Assembly: GCF_900115055.1 (NCBI RefSeq)
Contig: NZ_FOVD01000006.1
Span: forward strand, 1-64,000
DNA: 64,000 bases
Origin: Chryseobacterium oleae
GTDB lineage: Bacteria > Bacteroidota > Bacteroidia > Flavobacteriales > Weeksellaceae
Direction: 5' to 3'
Each line of letters starts with the position of its first letter. Positions within the stretch are counted from its first letter, which is position 1. Below, piece by piece: positions 7,469 through 15,903 of this stretch. Made by a program: the position numbers and the translations under genes. Under the pieces are notes generated by a model that was given only the letters and a program-made list of their open reading frames with translations, had not been told where the DNA came from and did no database searches.

Positions 7469-9331
7469 CTATTTATTCATAGACATCAGGAATTCTTCGT
7501 TATTTAAAGTTCCTCTGATGTTTTTGTTTACAAATTCCATTGCTTCTACAGGATTCATCTCAGAAAGGTATTTTCTGAAGATCCACATTCTCTGCGAAGT
7601 TACTTCGTCTAAGAGAAGGTCATCTCTACGTGTGCTTGAAGAGACAAGATCAATCGCAGGATAAATTCTTCTGTTGGCAATTTTTCTATCTAACTGAAGT
7701 TCCATGTTACCCGTTCCTTTGAATTCTTCAAAGATCACTTCGTCCATTTTAGAACCTGTGTCGATAAGTGCCGTAGCAATAATGGTTAATGAACCACCCC
7801 CTTCAATTTTTCTGGCTGCCCCGAAAAATCTTTTCGGTTTGTGAAGTGCATTGGCATCTACCCCACCGGAAAGTACTTTTCCTGATGCTGGTGTCACCGT
7901 GTTGTATGCCCTTGCTAATCTCGTAATAGAGTCAAGAAGGATCACTACATCATGTCCGCATTCTACCATTCTCTGAGCTTTTGCTAAAACAAGGTTAGCC
8001 ACTTTTACGTGCTTATCCGCTGCTTCATCAAATGTAGAGGCAATAACCTCTGCATTTACACTTCTTTCCATATCAGTAACTTCTTCAGGACGTTCGTCGA
8101 TCAGAAGGACCATCATATATACTTCAGGGTGATTGGCTGCAATAGAGTTGGCAATATCTTTAAGCAACATCGTTTTACCCGTTTTAGGCTGGGCTACGAT
8201 CATGGCTCTCTGTCCTTTCCCGATCGGTGCAAAAAGATCTACAATTCTTGTTGAAAGTGTAGATCCGTTTCCGGTAAGATTGAATTTTTCTTCAGGGAAA
8301 AGCGGCGTTAAATATTCAAATGCCACACGGTCTTTGATGAACGCAAGATCACGTCCGTTTACTTCCGTAGGCTTTAGTAATGAAAAATATTTTTCTCCTT
8401 CTTTTGGAAGTCTTACAATTCCTTTAACGGTATCTCCGGTTTTAAGACCGAAATTTCTGATCTGTGCTGTAGAAACATACACGTCATCAGGAGAAGATAT
8501 ATAACTGAAATCAGATGAACGAAGGAATCCGTAGTTATCCGGAAGGATTTCCAAAACCCCTTCAATACTTACCATTCCATCGAAACTGAATTCTTTTCTG
8601 TGTTCAGAATGATGTTCCTCATTTCTGTCAGCGTGTTGTCTTTGCTGATTTTGATTTGGGTTCTGGTGTTGTTGGTTAGGATGATTTTGGTTCTGACCCT
8701 GATTCTGGTTTTGATGCTGATTAGGGTTTTTATTTTGGTTTCCGCTGTTTTGCGGATTGTTTTGTCTTTGTTGGGATCTGGCCTGATTTTGAGGAGTATT
8801 AGGCTTTTCTTCAGATGGAGCAGATTCTTGAGGTTCTGCAGTTTTAGGAGCTTCTGCTCTTTCCTGTGGAGTTTCTGTATTGCCAGTATTATTGGCGACT
8901 ACTCTTTTTCTTTTTTTCTTGGCTTGTGCCTGATTGTTTTCTTCAGGAGTGGAAACTGTTTCAGCTTTCGGCTCTTCCTGTTTTGGTTCTTCAGCAGCCG
9001 GCACCTTTTCTTCTACTTTCTCTTCAATCTGGGGTTTTTCTTCAGTTGGTGCTTTTACTTCTGCTCTCGGTTTGGCAGGTTGTCTTTTAGGCGCTGCTTT
9101 TTTTACAGGAGCCTTAGCAGGTTTGTCTGCCGGTTTTTCTTCAGTATCCATGCTGGTTTCTGTGGCGTTGAAATAATCTTTTGCAACTTTAGGGTTAGAA
9201 GCCTGAAAGTCAAGAACGGCAAAGATCTTATCATTATCATTGCTGTTTCTAGCAACTTTAACGCCTAAATCTTTTAAGATTTTAGTCAGTTCCGTTACGG
9301 ATTTTGACCTTAACGTTTCTATGTTAAACAT
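7469..9331 (-). CDS. rho: Transcription termination factor Rho with long disordered insert
   Basis: Rho is the hexameric RNA-dependent helicase that ends transcription. This 620-residue copy is much longer than the E. coli protein (about 420). Residues 1-55 form the Rho N-terminal helical domain, 60-245 are low complexity (first K/E/A/P-rich, then a Q/N/P/H-rich stretch), about 250-325 is the RNA-binding cold-shock-like domain (DNYGFLRS), and the rest is the RecA-like ATPase with Walker A QPKTGKT, Walker B VVILLDSITRLAR and the LSGGVD region. Such inserts are common in Bacteroidota Rho. It shares an overlapping divergent promoter region with the DUF4293 gene. Confidence 0.97.
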   Translation of the reverse strand: MFNIETLRSKSVTELTKILKDLGVKVARNSNDNDKIFAVLDFQASNPKVAKDYFNATETSMDTEEKPADKPAKAPVKKAAPKRQPAKPRAEVKAPTEEKPQIEEKVEEKVPAAEEPKQEEPKAETVSTPEENNQAQAKKKRKRVVANNTGNTETPQERAEAPKTAEPQESAPSEEKPNTPQNQARSQQRQNNPQNSGNQNKNPNQHQNQNQGQNQNHPNQQHQNPNQNQQRQHADRNEEHHSEHRKEFSFDGMVSIEGVLEILPDNYGFLRSSDFSYISSPDDVYVSTAQIRNFGLKTGDTVKGIVRLPKEGEKYFSLLKPTEVNGRDLAFIKDRVAFEYLTPLFPEEKFNLTGNGSTLSTRIVDLFAPIGKGQRAMIVAQPKTGKTMLLKDIANSIAANHPEVYMMVLLIDERPEEVTDMERSVNAEVIASTFDEAADKHVKVANLVLAKAQRMVECGHDVVILLDSITRLARAYNTVTPASGKVLSGGVDANALHKPKRFFGAARKIEGGGSLTIIATALIDTGSKMDEVIFEEFKGTGNMELQLDRKIANRRIYPAIDLVSSSTRRDDLLLDEVTSQRMWIFRKYLSEMNPVEAMEFVNKNIRGTLNNEEFLMSMNK

Positions 9332-9411
9332 ACTTAATGTAAAAATGTAATTAATTGTGAGTAAGAAAAGTAAGTCCGGTGACTTTTGTTTTCAAGTACA
9401 TATGTATAATG

Positions 9412-9442
9412 CAAATCTACACTAATTTTTGAATTGTGCAAA
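9412..9442 (-). promoter_or_regulatory. Promoter of rho
   Basis: TTTG (9439-9442) and TAGATTTG (9412-9419) on the minus strand are separated by exactly 19 bp, which is the optimum Bacteroidota spacing. It overlaps the divergent promoter at 9428-9458. Confidence 0.8.
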
Positions 9443-9458
9443 ATTTATGTTATTTTTG
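9428..9458 (+). promoter_or_regulatory. Promoter of the DUF4293 gene
   Basis: TTTG (9428-9431) and TATTTTTG (9451-9458) are separated by exactly 19 bp. The two -33 elements of this divergent pair lie within 15 bp of each other, so the two promoters are expected to compete for polymerase. Confidence 0.8.
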
Positions 9459-9476
9459 CCAGGTATTTAATAATCA

Positions 9477-9866
9477 ATGTTACAGAGAATACAGACTATA
9501 TGGACTCTTTTGGCGGTTTTGGCTGCTGTTTCCCTTTTCGTTACAGGACAGGATGTTGACGTTTTCGGCAATATTCCGGTGATTGATATCAGTTGTATTG
9601 CGCTTGTTTTGGCAGGTGCATTAAGTATTTTCAGTTTCAAAAACAGAAAAAGACAAATTATGCTGAATACGTTCAGCATCGTTATAAACGCTTTGTTGAT
9701 TGGTGTATTGGCGTACTGGTTACTAAACTTATCCGGAGGAATTCAGATTCCTGAGAAGGGTATTGAGCCGGTTTTCCCATTGATCGCGATCATATGTCTG
9801 CTTATCGCAAACGTATTGATCCGCAGAGATGAGAGGCTCGTAAAATCTGTAGACCGACTTCGATAG
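9477..9866 (+). CDS. DUF4293 family membrane protein
   Basis: This 129-residue integral membrane protein has four predicted transmembrane segments (about 5-24, 33-50, 58-78 and 90-109) and a basic C-terminal tail (RRDERLVKSVDRLR). It matches the Bacteroidota family DUF4293, which begins with the characteristic MLQRIQTIWTLL. Its function is unknown. The neighbourhood, divergent from rho, is common in Flavobacteriia. It starts 19 nt after a strong -7 box. Confidence 0.85.
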   Translation: MLQRIQTIWTLLAVLAAVSLFVTGQDVDVFGNIPVIDISCIALVLAGALSIFSFKNRKRQIMLNTFSIVINALLIGVLAYWLLNLSGGIQIPEKGIEPVFPLIAIICLLIANVLIRRDERLVKSVDRLR

Positions 9867-9890
9867 CCTTACAACGATTTTTTGAGTGAG

Positions 9891-9917
9891 AACAGTTCCG
9901 AAAGGAGCTGTTTTTTT
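9891..9917 (+). terminator. Intrinsic terminator with GAAA tetraloop
   Basis: AACAGTTCC and GGAGCTGTT form a 9-bp stem (one G-U pair) closed by a GAAA tetraloop and followed by a T run. It ends the DUF4293 transcript. Confidence 0.88.
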
Positions 9918-9960
9918 GTAGTCATTATATAAATTATTTTGATTTTCATAATTAAATTGA

Positions 9961-9990
9961 CACACACTTCGACTCCGCTCAGTGTGACAT
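9961..9990. repeat. REP-like palindromic repeat
   Basis: The sequence contains CTTCGACTCCGCTCAG bounded by CACACT and AGTGTG, which can pair. I recall this core as a dispersed intergenic repeat in many Flavobacteriia genomes; only one copy is in this window. Confidence 0.5.
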
Positions 9991-10200
9991 AACGAATCAT
10001 AGGGTGTTTTATAAAATATTATCGGTCTGAGTATCAACTGAAAGTCTGGAAAATGTTTTAAAAATTAAATGATTTACTTAATTTCGCATGACATCTTAAG
10101 TTTTTTAATGGTTGAAATGCATTCCTGTCTGATTAATTTATACCATTTCGTGCAACATTTCCGTTAAGAATACGACTGATCTTATTAAATTGTATCTATA
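9991..10200. other. Intergenic leader region before the M28 peptidase
   Basis: No gene or strong promoter box was found here. It is AT-rich and probably holds the promoter of the peptidase gene, but no good TAnnTTTG match is visible close to the start. Confidence 0.3.
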
Positions 10201-11121
10201 ATGAAAAAACTAACCTACCTTGCCCTGTCCTTTTGCTCTGTATTTACGCTGGCACAGGAAGTTTCCAAAGAAAGAGTAACCACCATCCTTTCCACACTGG
10301 CTTCAGACGAAATGAAAGGCCGTGAGATCGGAACTCCGGAAAATGACAAGGCAGCAGAATATATTGCAAAGCTTTTTAAAGAAAATAAACTTGAATACTG
10401 TACCGGGAATTCCTACCTGATTCCTTTTGAATATGAAGGAAAGAAAGTCTACAATGTATGCGGGATCAAAAAAGGAAAAACGGATAAGTATCTGGGATTC
10501 TCAGGTCATTTCGATCACATCGGGACGAGTGATAAAACCGGAGATAATATCTATAATGGCGCAGATGATGACGCAAGCGGAATTGCCACTTTAGCAGGTA
10601 TTGCCGATTATTTTAAAAACAAAAAATCTGAATTCTCAATGGTCTTCATGGCCTTTAATGGTGAAGAAAAAGGAATGCTGGGATCCAAAGCGATTTCTAC
10701 GGATGCTAATTTGGATAAGATCTATAATAATATGACCGCTCTTTTCAATTTTGAAATGGTCGCTACAGAATCTCAGTTCGGGAAAAATGCTCTTTTTATG
10801 ACGGGTGACGAGTTTTCAGATTTTGATGAACTCTTTAATCAATATGCAGCGAACGGATTAAAAATTAACCCGGACCCTTACGCAGCACAAAAATTATTCT
10901 ACAGATCGGACAATGTAAGTTTTGTGAAGAAGAAAATTATCGCACATTCATTTTCTACGGTTGATATGACAAAAGCTTCGCATTATCATAATGAAAGTGA
11001 TGATGTGAGTGTGGTGGATTTTGATAATTTAACGGGGATTATCAACAATGTGGGAAAAACTCTTGAAAAATTAAACCCTCAGAATTTTGCTCCAAAATAT
11101 AATGACAAAGTAAAATTTTAA
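10201..11121 (+). CDS. Secreted M28 family zinc peptidase
   Basis: This 306-residue exported metallopeptidase has a signal peptide (residues 1-18, ending TLAQ) and a single M28 aminopeptidase domain. Zinc and catalytic motifs are visible: GHFDHIG, NGADDDASG (bridging Asp), FNGEEKGMLGS (catalytic and ligand Glu) and a C-terminal ASHYHNESDD with the last His ligand. It likely removes N-terminal residues from peptides in the periplasm or outside the cell. It is monocistronic, with a terminator directly behind it. Confidence 0.92.
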   Translation: MKKLTYLALSFCSVFTLAQEVSKERVTTILSTLASDEMKGREIGTPENDKAAEYIAKLFKENKLEYCTGNSYLIPFEYEGKKVYNVCGIKKGKTDKYLGFSGHFDHIGTSDKTGDNIYNGADDDASGIATLAGIADYFKNKKSEFSMVFMAFNGEEKGMLGSKAISTDANLDKIYNNMTALFNFEMVATESQFGKNALFMTGDEFSDFDELFNQYAANGLKINPDPYAAQKLFYRSDNVSFVKKKIIAHSFSTVDMTKASHYHNESDDVSVVDFDNLTGIINNVGKTLEKLNPQNFAPKYNDKVKF

Positions 11122-11135
11122 AGAAATACAATCAT

Positions 11136-11162
11136 AAAACCGCCGGAATGGCGGTTTTTTAT
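11136..11162 (+). terminator. Terminator of the M28 peptidase gene
   Basis: ACCGCC and GGCGGT form a short GC stem with a 5-nt loop, followed by a T run and preceded by an A run. Confidence 0.8.
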
Positions 11163-11282
11163 TTAGCTTATATCCCATTAATGATATAAAATTAAACAAA
11201 CGTTTGTAACAAAATGGGAACGATTGAAACATATTAATTAAAGTAAAACAGGATTAAGAACGTCTTTTCCTTTAATTTTACG

Positions 11283-11290
11283 TAATTTTG
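11283..11290 (+). promoter_or_regulatory. -7 box of the ABC exporter gene
   Basis: TAATTTTG fits TAnnTTTG and lies 19 nt before the start codon. The -33 element is poor. Confidence 0.5.
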
Positions 11291-11309
11291 CTATCCAATT
11301 TTTCATTGA

Positions 11310-13142
11310 ATGAAACCATTACAAAGAATACTTTATTTCGCGAAACCGCATCAAAAATACCTTTTCGGAAGTATGTTTTTCAATATTCTGTACTCCTTAC
11401 TCAATATCTTATCGGTAGGAACCATGCTTCCTATTTTGGGATTAATGTTCGGTACCATTGAAAAACAGGCTAAAGAACCGGTATGGAGCGGAGCTTTCGG
11501 TGACTATTTCAATTATATAAAAGATAAAGCGTACTATTTTGTACAGATACAGATAGACCAGCATGGTGCTGTTTATGTATTGGCTGTTCTTTGTGCCATC
11601 ACCGGGGTTTCATTTTTACTGAGAAATATTTTCAGATATATCGGATCTTTCCTATTGGTGAATTACCGTGTAGGAATTACAAAGGATCTTCGTACGGCGA
11701 TGTATAATAAGTTTCTTCAGCTTCCTGTTTCCTTCTTTACAGAACAGAGAAAGGGAGATATGATGTCCAGAATTTCCAATGACATCGGAGGTGTGGAAGG
11801 TGGAATTATGGGGGTTTTGGTAGATATTATCAATGCTCCGTTTATGATCGTCTCTTCACTGATCGCCCTATTTTTACTGTCTCCTCAGCTTACCTTGTTC
11901 TCACTGCTTGTTTTCCCGATTATGGGCTGGCTGATTTCATGGACCGGGAAAAGTTTGAAAAAACAGGCTCATTTTGCTCAGGCTGAACTTGGAAATCTTT
12001 TCTCATTGGTAGACGAAACATTGAAATCGTCTAAAGTCATCAAGATCTTCAACGCAGATAAGATCCTTAAAAACAGATTCAACGAAACAACCACCAACTG
12101 GCAGAACTACGCGATCGATATGAGCAGAAGAAGAGAATTGGCCTCTCCTATGAGCGAATTCCTTGGTTCTATCACCATTCTTATCATCACCTGGTATGCG
12201 GGAACACAAATTTTAGAAGATCAGACCATGAAGCCTCAGGCTTTCTTAGTGTTCATCGGAATGTTCTTCCAGATTCTTGACCCTGCGAAAAAACTTTCCA
12301 GTGCAATTTCTTCTATTCAGGGAGGTATGGCAAGTTTGGAAAGAGTAGCTGAAGTTCTTGATTATGATTTAAAAGTTGAAGAAATTGCAGAACCTATTTC
12401 TATCTCTACCTTAAGCAACCAGATCGAATTCAAAAACATTGGATTCTATTACGATAAAGATAATGTGATCCTTAAAAACTTCTCACTCATCATTCCGAAA
12501 GGAAAAACCATCGCCCTTGTAGGCCAGAGTGGAAGTGGAAAAACGACTATCGCCAACCTTTTGGCAAGATTCTATGATGTGAATGAAGGTCAGATTTTAA
12601 TTGACGGAGTTGACATTAAACATTTAAAATTAAAAGAATACCGTCAGCTTCTCGGGATGGTAACTCAGGAATCTGTACTGTTCAATGATTCAGTATATAA
12701 CAATATCCTGATGGGTAAACCTGATGCTACCAAAGAAGAAGTAGTTGAGGCCGCAAAAATTGCCAATGCTGATCATTTTATTTCGAATCTTCCTGATGGC
12801 TACAACTCTAATATCGGTGACGATGGAAATAAACTTTCCGGAGGTCAGAAACAGAGGGTTTCAATCGCCAGAGCGGTATTGAAAAACCCACCGGTAATGA
12901 TCCTTGATGAAGCTACTTCTGCACTGGACACGGAATCAGAAAGATTTGTTCAGGATGCCTTAGATAAAATGATGGAAAACAGAACATCCCTGGTGATTGC
13001 CCACAGACTTTCAACTATTCAGAAAGCAGACTGGATCGTAGTAATGGAGAAAGGAATTGTAGTAGAACAAGGAACACACCACGATCTTATTGCTAAGAAA
13101 GGCATGTACCACAAGCTGGTAGAGCTGCAAAATTTTGACTAA
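11310..13142 (+). CDS. MsbA-like ABC exporter (permease-ATPase fusion)
   Basis: This 610-residue half-transporter carries an N-terminal type-1 exporter membrane domain (six segments, about 20-310) fused to an ATPase domain. Walker A GQSGSGKT, the Q-loop VTQESVLF, signature LSGGQKQR, Walker B VMILDEATS and switch IAHRLSTI are all intact. The closest functional guess is MsbA-like lipid A or lipid flipping, but multidrug export is equally compatible. It would work as a homodimer in the inner membrane. The next gene starts 26 bp later and may be cotranscribed. Confidence 0.9.
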   Translation: MKPLQRILYFAKPHQKYLFGSMFFNILYSLLNILSVGTMLPILGLMFGTIEKQAKEPVWSGAFGDYFNYIKDKAYYFVQIQIDQHGAVYVLAVLCAITGVSFLLRNIFRYIGSFLLVNYRVGITKDLRTAMYNKFLQLPVSFFTEQRKGDMMSRISNDIGGVEGGIMGVLVDIINAPFMIVSSLIALFLLSPQLTLFSLLVFPIMGWLISWTGKSLKKQAHFAQAELGNLFSLVDETLKSSKVIKIFNADKILKNRFNETTTNWQNYAIDMSRRRELASPMSEFLGSITILIITWYAGTQILEDQTMKPQAFLVFIGMFFQILDPAKKLSSAISSIQGGMASLERVAEVLDYDLKVEEIAEPISISTLSNQIEFKNIGFYYDKDNVILKNFSLIIPKGKTIALVGQSGSGKTTIANLLARFYDVNEGQILIDGVDIKHLKLKEYRQLLGMVTQESVLFNDSVYNNILMGKPDATKEEVVEAAKIANADHFISNLPDGYNSNIGDDGNKLSGGQKQRVSIARAVLKNPPVMILDEATSALDTESERFVQDALDKMMENRTSLVIAHRLSTIQKADWIVVMEKGIVVEQGTHHDLIAKKGMYHKLVELQNFD

Positions 13143-13168
13143 TCGTTTATTGAATTAAATTCATTTAA

Positions 13169-13516
13169 ATGAATCCCATACAAGAGTACTTCTACAGAAT
13201 CAACGAGCCTGAAAGAAGTACTCTTTTGTTTTTACGGAAAAAGATTCTAGAATCTGATACGGAACACATCACGGAAACACTGAGTTTCGGACTCCCCTTC
13301 TTTAAGTATAAAAAGAAAATGCTGTGCTATCTTTACTACAGCAAAAAGTACAAACAGCATTACGTTAGTTTCTATCATGGAGACAGACTTGACCATCCAC
13401 TCCTGATTCAGGACGGCAGAAAGAAGTTTAAAATCCTTCTGATTGACATGGAAGAGGATTTGCCCGTTGAAACTATTTTGGAACTGACAGAAGAGGTTAA
13501 AAAGCATATAAAATAA
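13169..13516 (+). CDS. DUF1801 family protein
   Basis: This small cytoplasmic protein of 115 residues fits the DUF1801 family (YdhG/frataxin-like fold). Visible features are the N-terminal EYFYRINEPER, the conserved hydrophobic SFGLPFFKYKKKMLCYLYY core and the YVSFYHG strand. Its function is unknown. It lies 26 bp after the ABC exporter gene and ends at a strong shared terminator. Confidence 0.8.
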   Translation: MNPIQEYFYRINEPERSTLLFLRKKILESDTEHITETLSFGLPFFKYKKKMLCYLYYSKKYKQHYVSFYHGDRLDHPLLIQDGRKKFKILLIDMEEDLPVETILELTEEVKKHIK

Positions 13517-13518
13517 AA

Positions 13519-13547
13519 GCTGCGGCATGGTTTCACCATGCCGCAGC
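13519..13547. terminator. Strong 13-bp hairpin between convergent genes
   Basis: GCTGCGGCATGGT and ACCATGCCGCAGC pair perfectly over 13 bp around a 3-nt loop. It sits between the DUF1801 gene and the leftward surface-protein gene and probably terminates both. Confidence 0.8.
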
Positions 13548-13569
13548 CCATTTTAAGATTTTTTTTTCA

Positions 13570-15369
13570 TTACTGTGTATTTATTCCGCTGAATTCTGCC
13601 TGCTTAACTGCCCACGCAATCATATTCGCGAACAATATAGAGTTTTGCACCTGCATTCCTCCTGCTGAATAGCCGTTTCCTGCAGATCCGTAGGTTGCTT
13701 TCTGAACAGGGAAATATCCGCCTGAACTTGGTGCGACAAAAGGCTCAATAGTATTGCTTGAATAAGGATTTCCGTTTGCATTTTCATTACTTAAGAAACC
13801 TCCGTCTCCAAACCATATAAAGTTCACATTGCTGCTTCTCAGTCCGGAAATGCCGGTTCTTGCTGTAGCATTGTTAATGGGCTGTGCATAGCTGTAAGGA
13901 ATAAATCCGCTGGTAAGCCCTGATATATTGACCGTTGCAGAAGCATCTTCGCCCCAGTTTTTCCCTCTTACATCTCCGAAAGGACCATTCAATATTGGAT
14001 CATCCGTATTCGAAAGTGCGTATACCGATCCAGCCCCTGATCCGTTGGATGCTGAAATGGTAGGATCTGAAAATATTCCTCTGAATAAATTCTGTGCGGT
14101 TCCGGAATCATCAGTAAGTGCAATGACAATTCCTTTTTTATTGAGATAAGAAGCGATATACCCGGCATCAGTAGCATTCGGAGTATAATTATATCCAATA
14201 ATGACAATATCCGGTTTAGCATTCAAAGCTGCCTGAAGCGCCGCTGAAGAGGGTGAGTTTCCAAGAGATGTATGGGTAAAACCTTCATACTTTACAATAC
14301 TGGAAGCTGTGGTTCCAAAATTGGTCGGAGAATCCATAAGACTTCTGGAAGGCCCTGTAAAAGCGCTGTATCCATAAGCTGATTCCAGACCTATGTGAAG
14401 CACTGTTTTTTTAGGAACGACTACGATGATACTCACATTACACGTGGTGGAAACACCGCCCTGACTGTCTGAAGTAATAGTCATGGTTTTCATCGCAGTA
14501 GAAGAAGGTGTTCCCGTTCCACTCAGGGTTATATTTTGATTTCCGGTCGAAGTAAATGTACCTGATCCTCTGAATGAAATTCCATCCACGGTATTGGTTG
14601 TAATGGTATAACTTCCCAATGAAGAAACATTGATGGGCAATGTAATTGTATTGGAAGAATTAAGGGCTGTTCCCACTTTATACACGCCATTCGCCACAGC
14701 ACTTCCGCAACTCATGGTATAACTTCCTGCAGGGCTCAGAACGTTGACAGATACAGCAGGAGTACAGGTTACATCAGTTCCGTTAGCCGACAGCGACACA
14801 TCATCCGTCTGAACATTCTGAGGATTGCCCTGTCCGCCTATTTGGATGGTTTGTACACCTGTATTCAGAAATGTACCTGTTCCGTAGAAATTGTATCCGT
14901 TGATTGTGGTTCCTGAAATGGTATAGTTTCCTATTTTAGTGACATTAACGAAAATACTCAGATAATTGGAAGTGGTCAGGTCTCTTCCTTTTACATACGT
15001 TCCCATCACTTTCGTGTTGGAACAATCAACCGTAAACACCGCTTTTCCCATCTGTCCGCAGACACTTTTCCATTCATCATCGGCAAAGCTCCAGTAATTA
15101 AAACAGTCTTCCGTCGTATTATAAATGGTAAGACCATCATCCTTCGATTTGTTAATAATAATTGCATTCCTCTGGTTTTCCGTGAGGCGGGGAATTAGTA
15201 TCCCTTTATTATTGTTTCCTGAGACCACATCCAGCACCGAATTGACATTAGGTGAAGACGTATTGATCCCTACCGAGCCGTTCTGAAGCTGTGAATAGAA
15301 CTGTCCAAAAACCAGAAACAGCGCCAGAAGCAGAACTTTGATTTTTGCTGTTGTAAAATTTGTTTTCAT
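13570..15369 (-). CDS. Large secreted protein with two repeat domains and a ThuA/GATase-like C-terminus
   Basis: No characterised family was recognised for this 599-residue exported protein. After a signal peptide (ends near FYSQ, residue 26) comes a VGINTSSPN segment (about 32-41) of a type often found at the start of flavobacterial surface proteins. Two homologous beta-rich repeats follow (about 112-205 and 217-312; shared GSYTI/GNYTI, GxGTF and TGxQxI motifs). The last 280 residues start with KKTVLHIGLESAYGYS and contain PDIVIIGYNY and GIVIALTDD, a Rossmann-like pattern reminiscent of ThuA or class I amidotransferase folds. No T9SS tail is visible. Its promoter shares an operator-like motif with the neighbouring regulator genes. 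Confidence 0.7.
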   Translation of the reverse strand: MKTNFTTAKIKVLLLALFLVFGQFYSQLQNGSVGINTSSPNVNSVLDVVSGNNNKGILIPRLTENQRNAIIINKSKDDGLTIYNTTEDCFNYWSFADDEWKSVCGQMGKAVFTVDCSNTKVMGTYVKGRDLTTSNYLSIFVNVTKIGNYTISGTTINGYNFYGTGTFLNTGVQTIQIGGQGNPQNVQTDDVSLSANGTDVTCTPAVSVNVLSPAGSYTMSCGSAVANGVYKVGTALNSSNTITLPINVSSLGSYTITTNTVDGISFRGSGTFTSTGNQNITLSGTGTPSSTAMKTMTITSDSQGGVSTTCNVSIIVVVPKKTVLHIGLESAYGYSAFTGPSRSLMDSPTNFGTTASSIVKYEGFTHTSLGNSPSSAALQAALNAKPDIVIIGYNYTPNATDAGYIASYLNKKGIVIALTDDSGTAQNLFRGIFSDPTISASNGSGAGSVYALSNTDDPILNGPFGDVRGKNWGEDASATVNISGLTSGFIPYSYAQPINNATARTGISGLRSSNVNFIWFGDGGFLSNENANGNPYSSNTIEPFVAPSSGGYFPVQKATYGSAGNGYSAGGMQVQNSILFANMIAWAVKQAEFSGINTQ

Positions 15370-15421
15370 CGTTTCGAAATAATTATGTTTGTTATGTTTT
15401 AAACTGACTTTTCAGCCAACG

Positions 15422-15478
15422 CAAAAATATCATCCATAAAGACATTTCTAATAAAAACAGCCTACGCAATATTACGCG
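15422..15478 (-). promoter_or_regulatory. Shared promoter/operator, copy 1
   Basis: On the minus strand the -7 box TATTTTTG (15422-15429) is preceded by the motif whose + strand reads CTACGCAATATTACGCG (15462-15478). The motif begins 40 bp from the box edge. Copies 2 and 3 at 16326-16382 and 17721-17776 have the same box and a spacing of 40 and 39 bp. It contains two direct GCGTA units 10 bp apart. Confidence 0.65.
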
Positions 15479-15583
15479 CGAGTAGTAAAACTCACAATCA
15501 ATCAACACTTTACAAATAAAAACCTAGGAAACTCAGAAAACAGATCAAAGCTTAGATGTGATTTTAAAAACAGACAAAAAAGG

Positions 15584-15901
15584 CTACAGTTTATACACAG
15601 ATCTCCATCGGGCAATCGTATTGCGGCTGGTTTTGAAATGATTGGCCGTTTCTGTATTGGTCAACCTGTTTTTCTTTTGATAATTGAGAATTCCACGGAT
15701 CGAATATTCATCATAAGAACGAAGTCTCTGATTTTTACATTCAACGCTGTATGTGGGTTGGCCAAAGATCAGGGCATTGAATTTTAAAATTTCAGATGTC
15801 GTATGAAGAGCATTCAGCTTATTTCTGATCATCGGATTGTTTATTTTATCAGGAAACTTTTCACTGATGATGTCTGTATAAATTAGTTTAAAATCGGGCA
15901 T
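15584..15901 (-). CDS. Small helix-turn-helix protein (transposase-HTH-like), partner B
   Basis: This 105-residue protein has a C-terminal helix-turn-helix like those of transposase OrfA or Hin-type proteins (TNTETANHFKTSRNTIARWR), and an N-terminal part with no recognised domain (begins MPDFKLIYTDI). No catalytic transposase residues are present. It starts only 2 nt after the stop of the upstream HTH gene, so the two are surely cotranscribed and possibly translationally coupled. From memory, similar pairs recur in Chryseobacterium and are often labelled transposases. A DNA-binding regulatory role is an inference. Confidence 0.7.
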   Translation of the reverse strand: MPDFKLIYTDIISEKFPDKINNPMIRNKLNALHTTSEILKFNALIFGQPTYSVECKNQRLRSYDEYSIRGILNYQKKNRLTNTETANHFKTSRNTIARWRSVYKL

Positions 15902-15903
15902 AG

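Noticed and set aside
8600..9268. Long + strand open frame opposite the rho insert
   Set aside because: Its Phe/Leu/Ser-rich translation is the antisense of the low-complexity Lys/Glu/Gln/Asn codons of rho; it has no domain or promoter.
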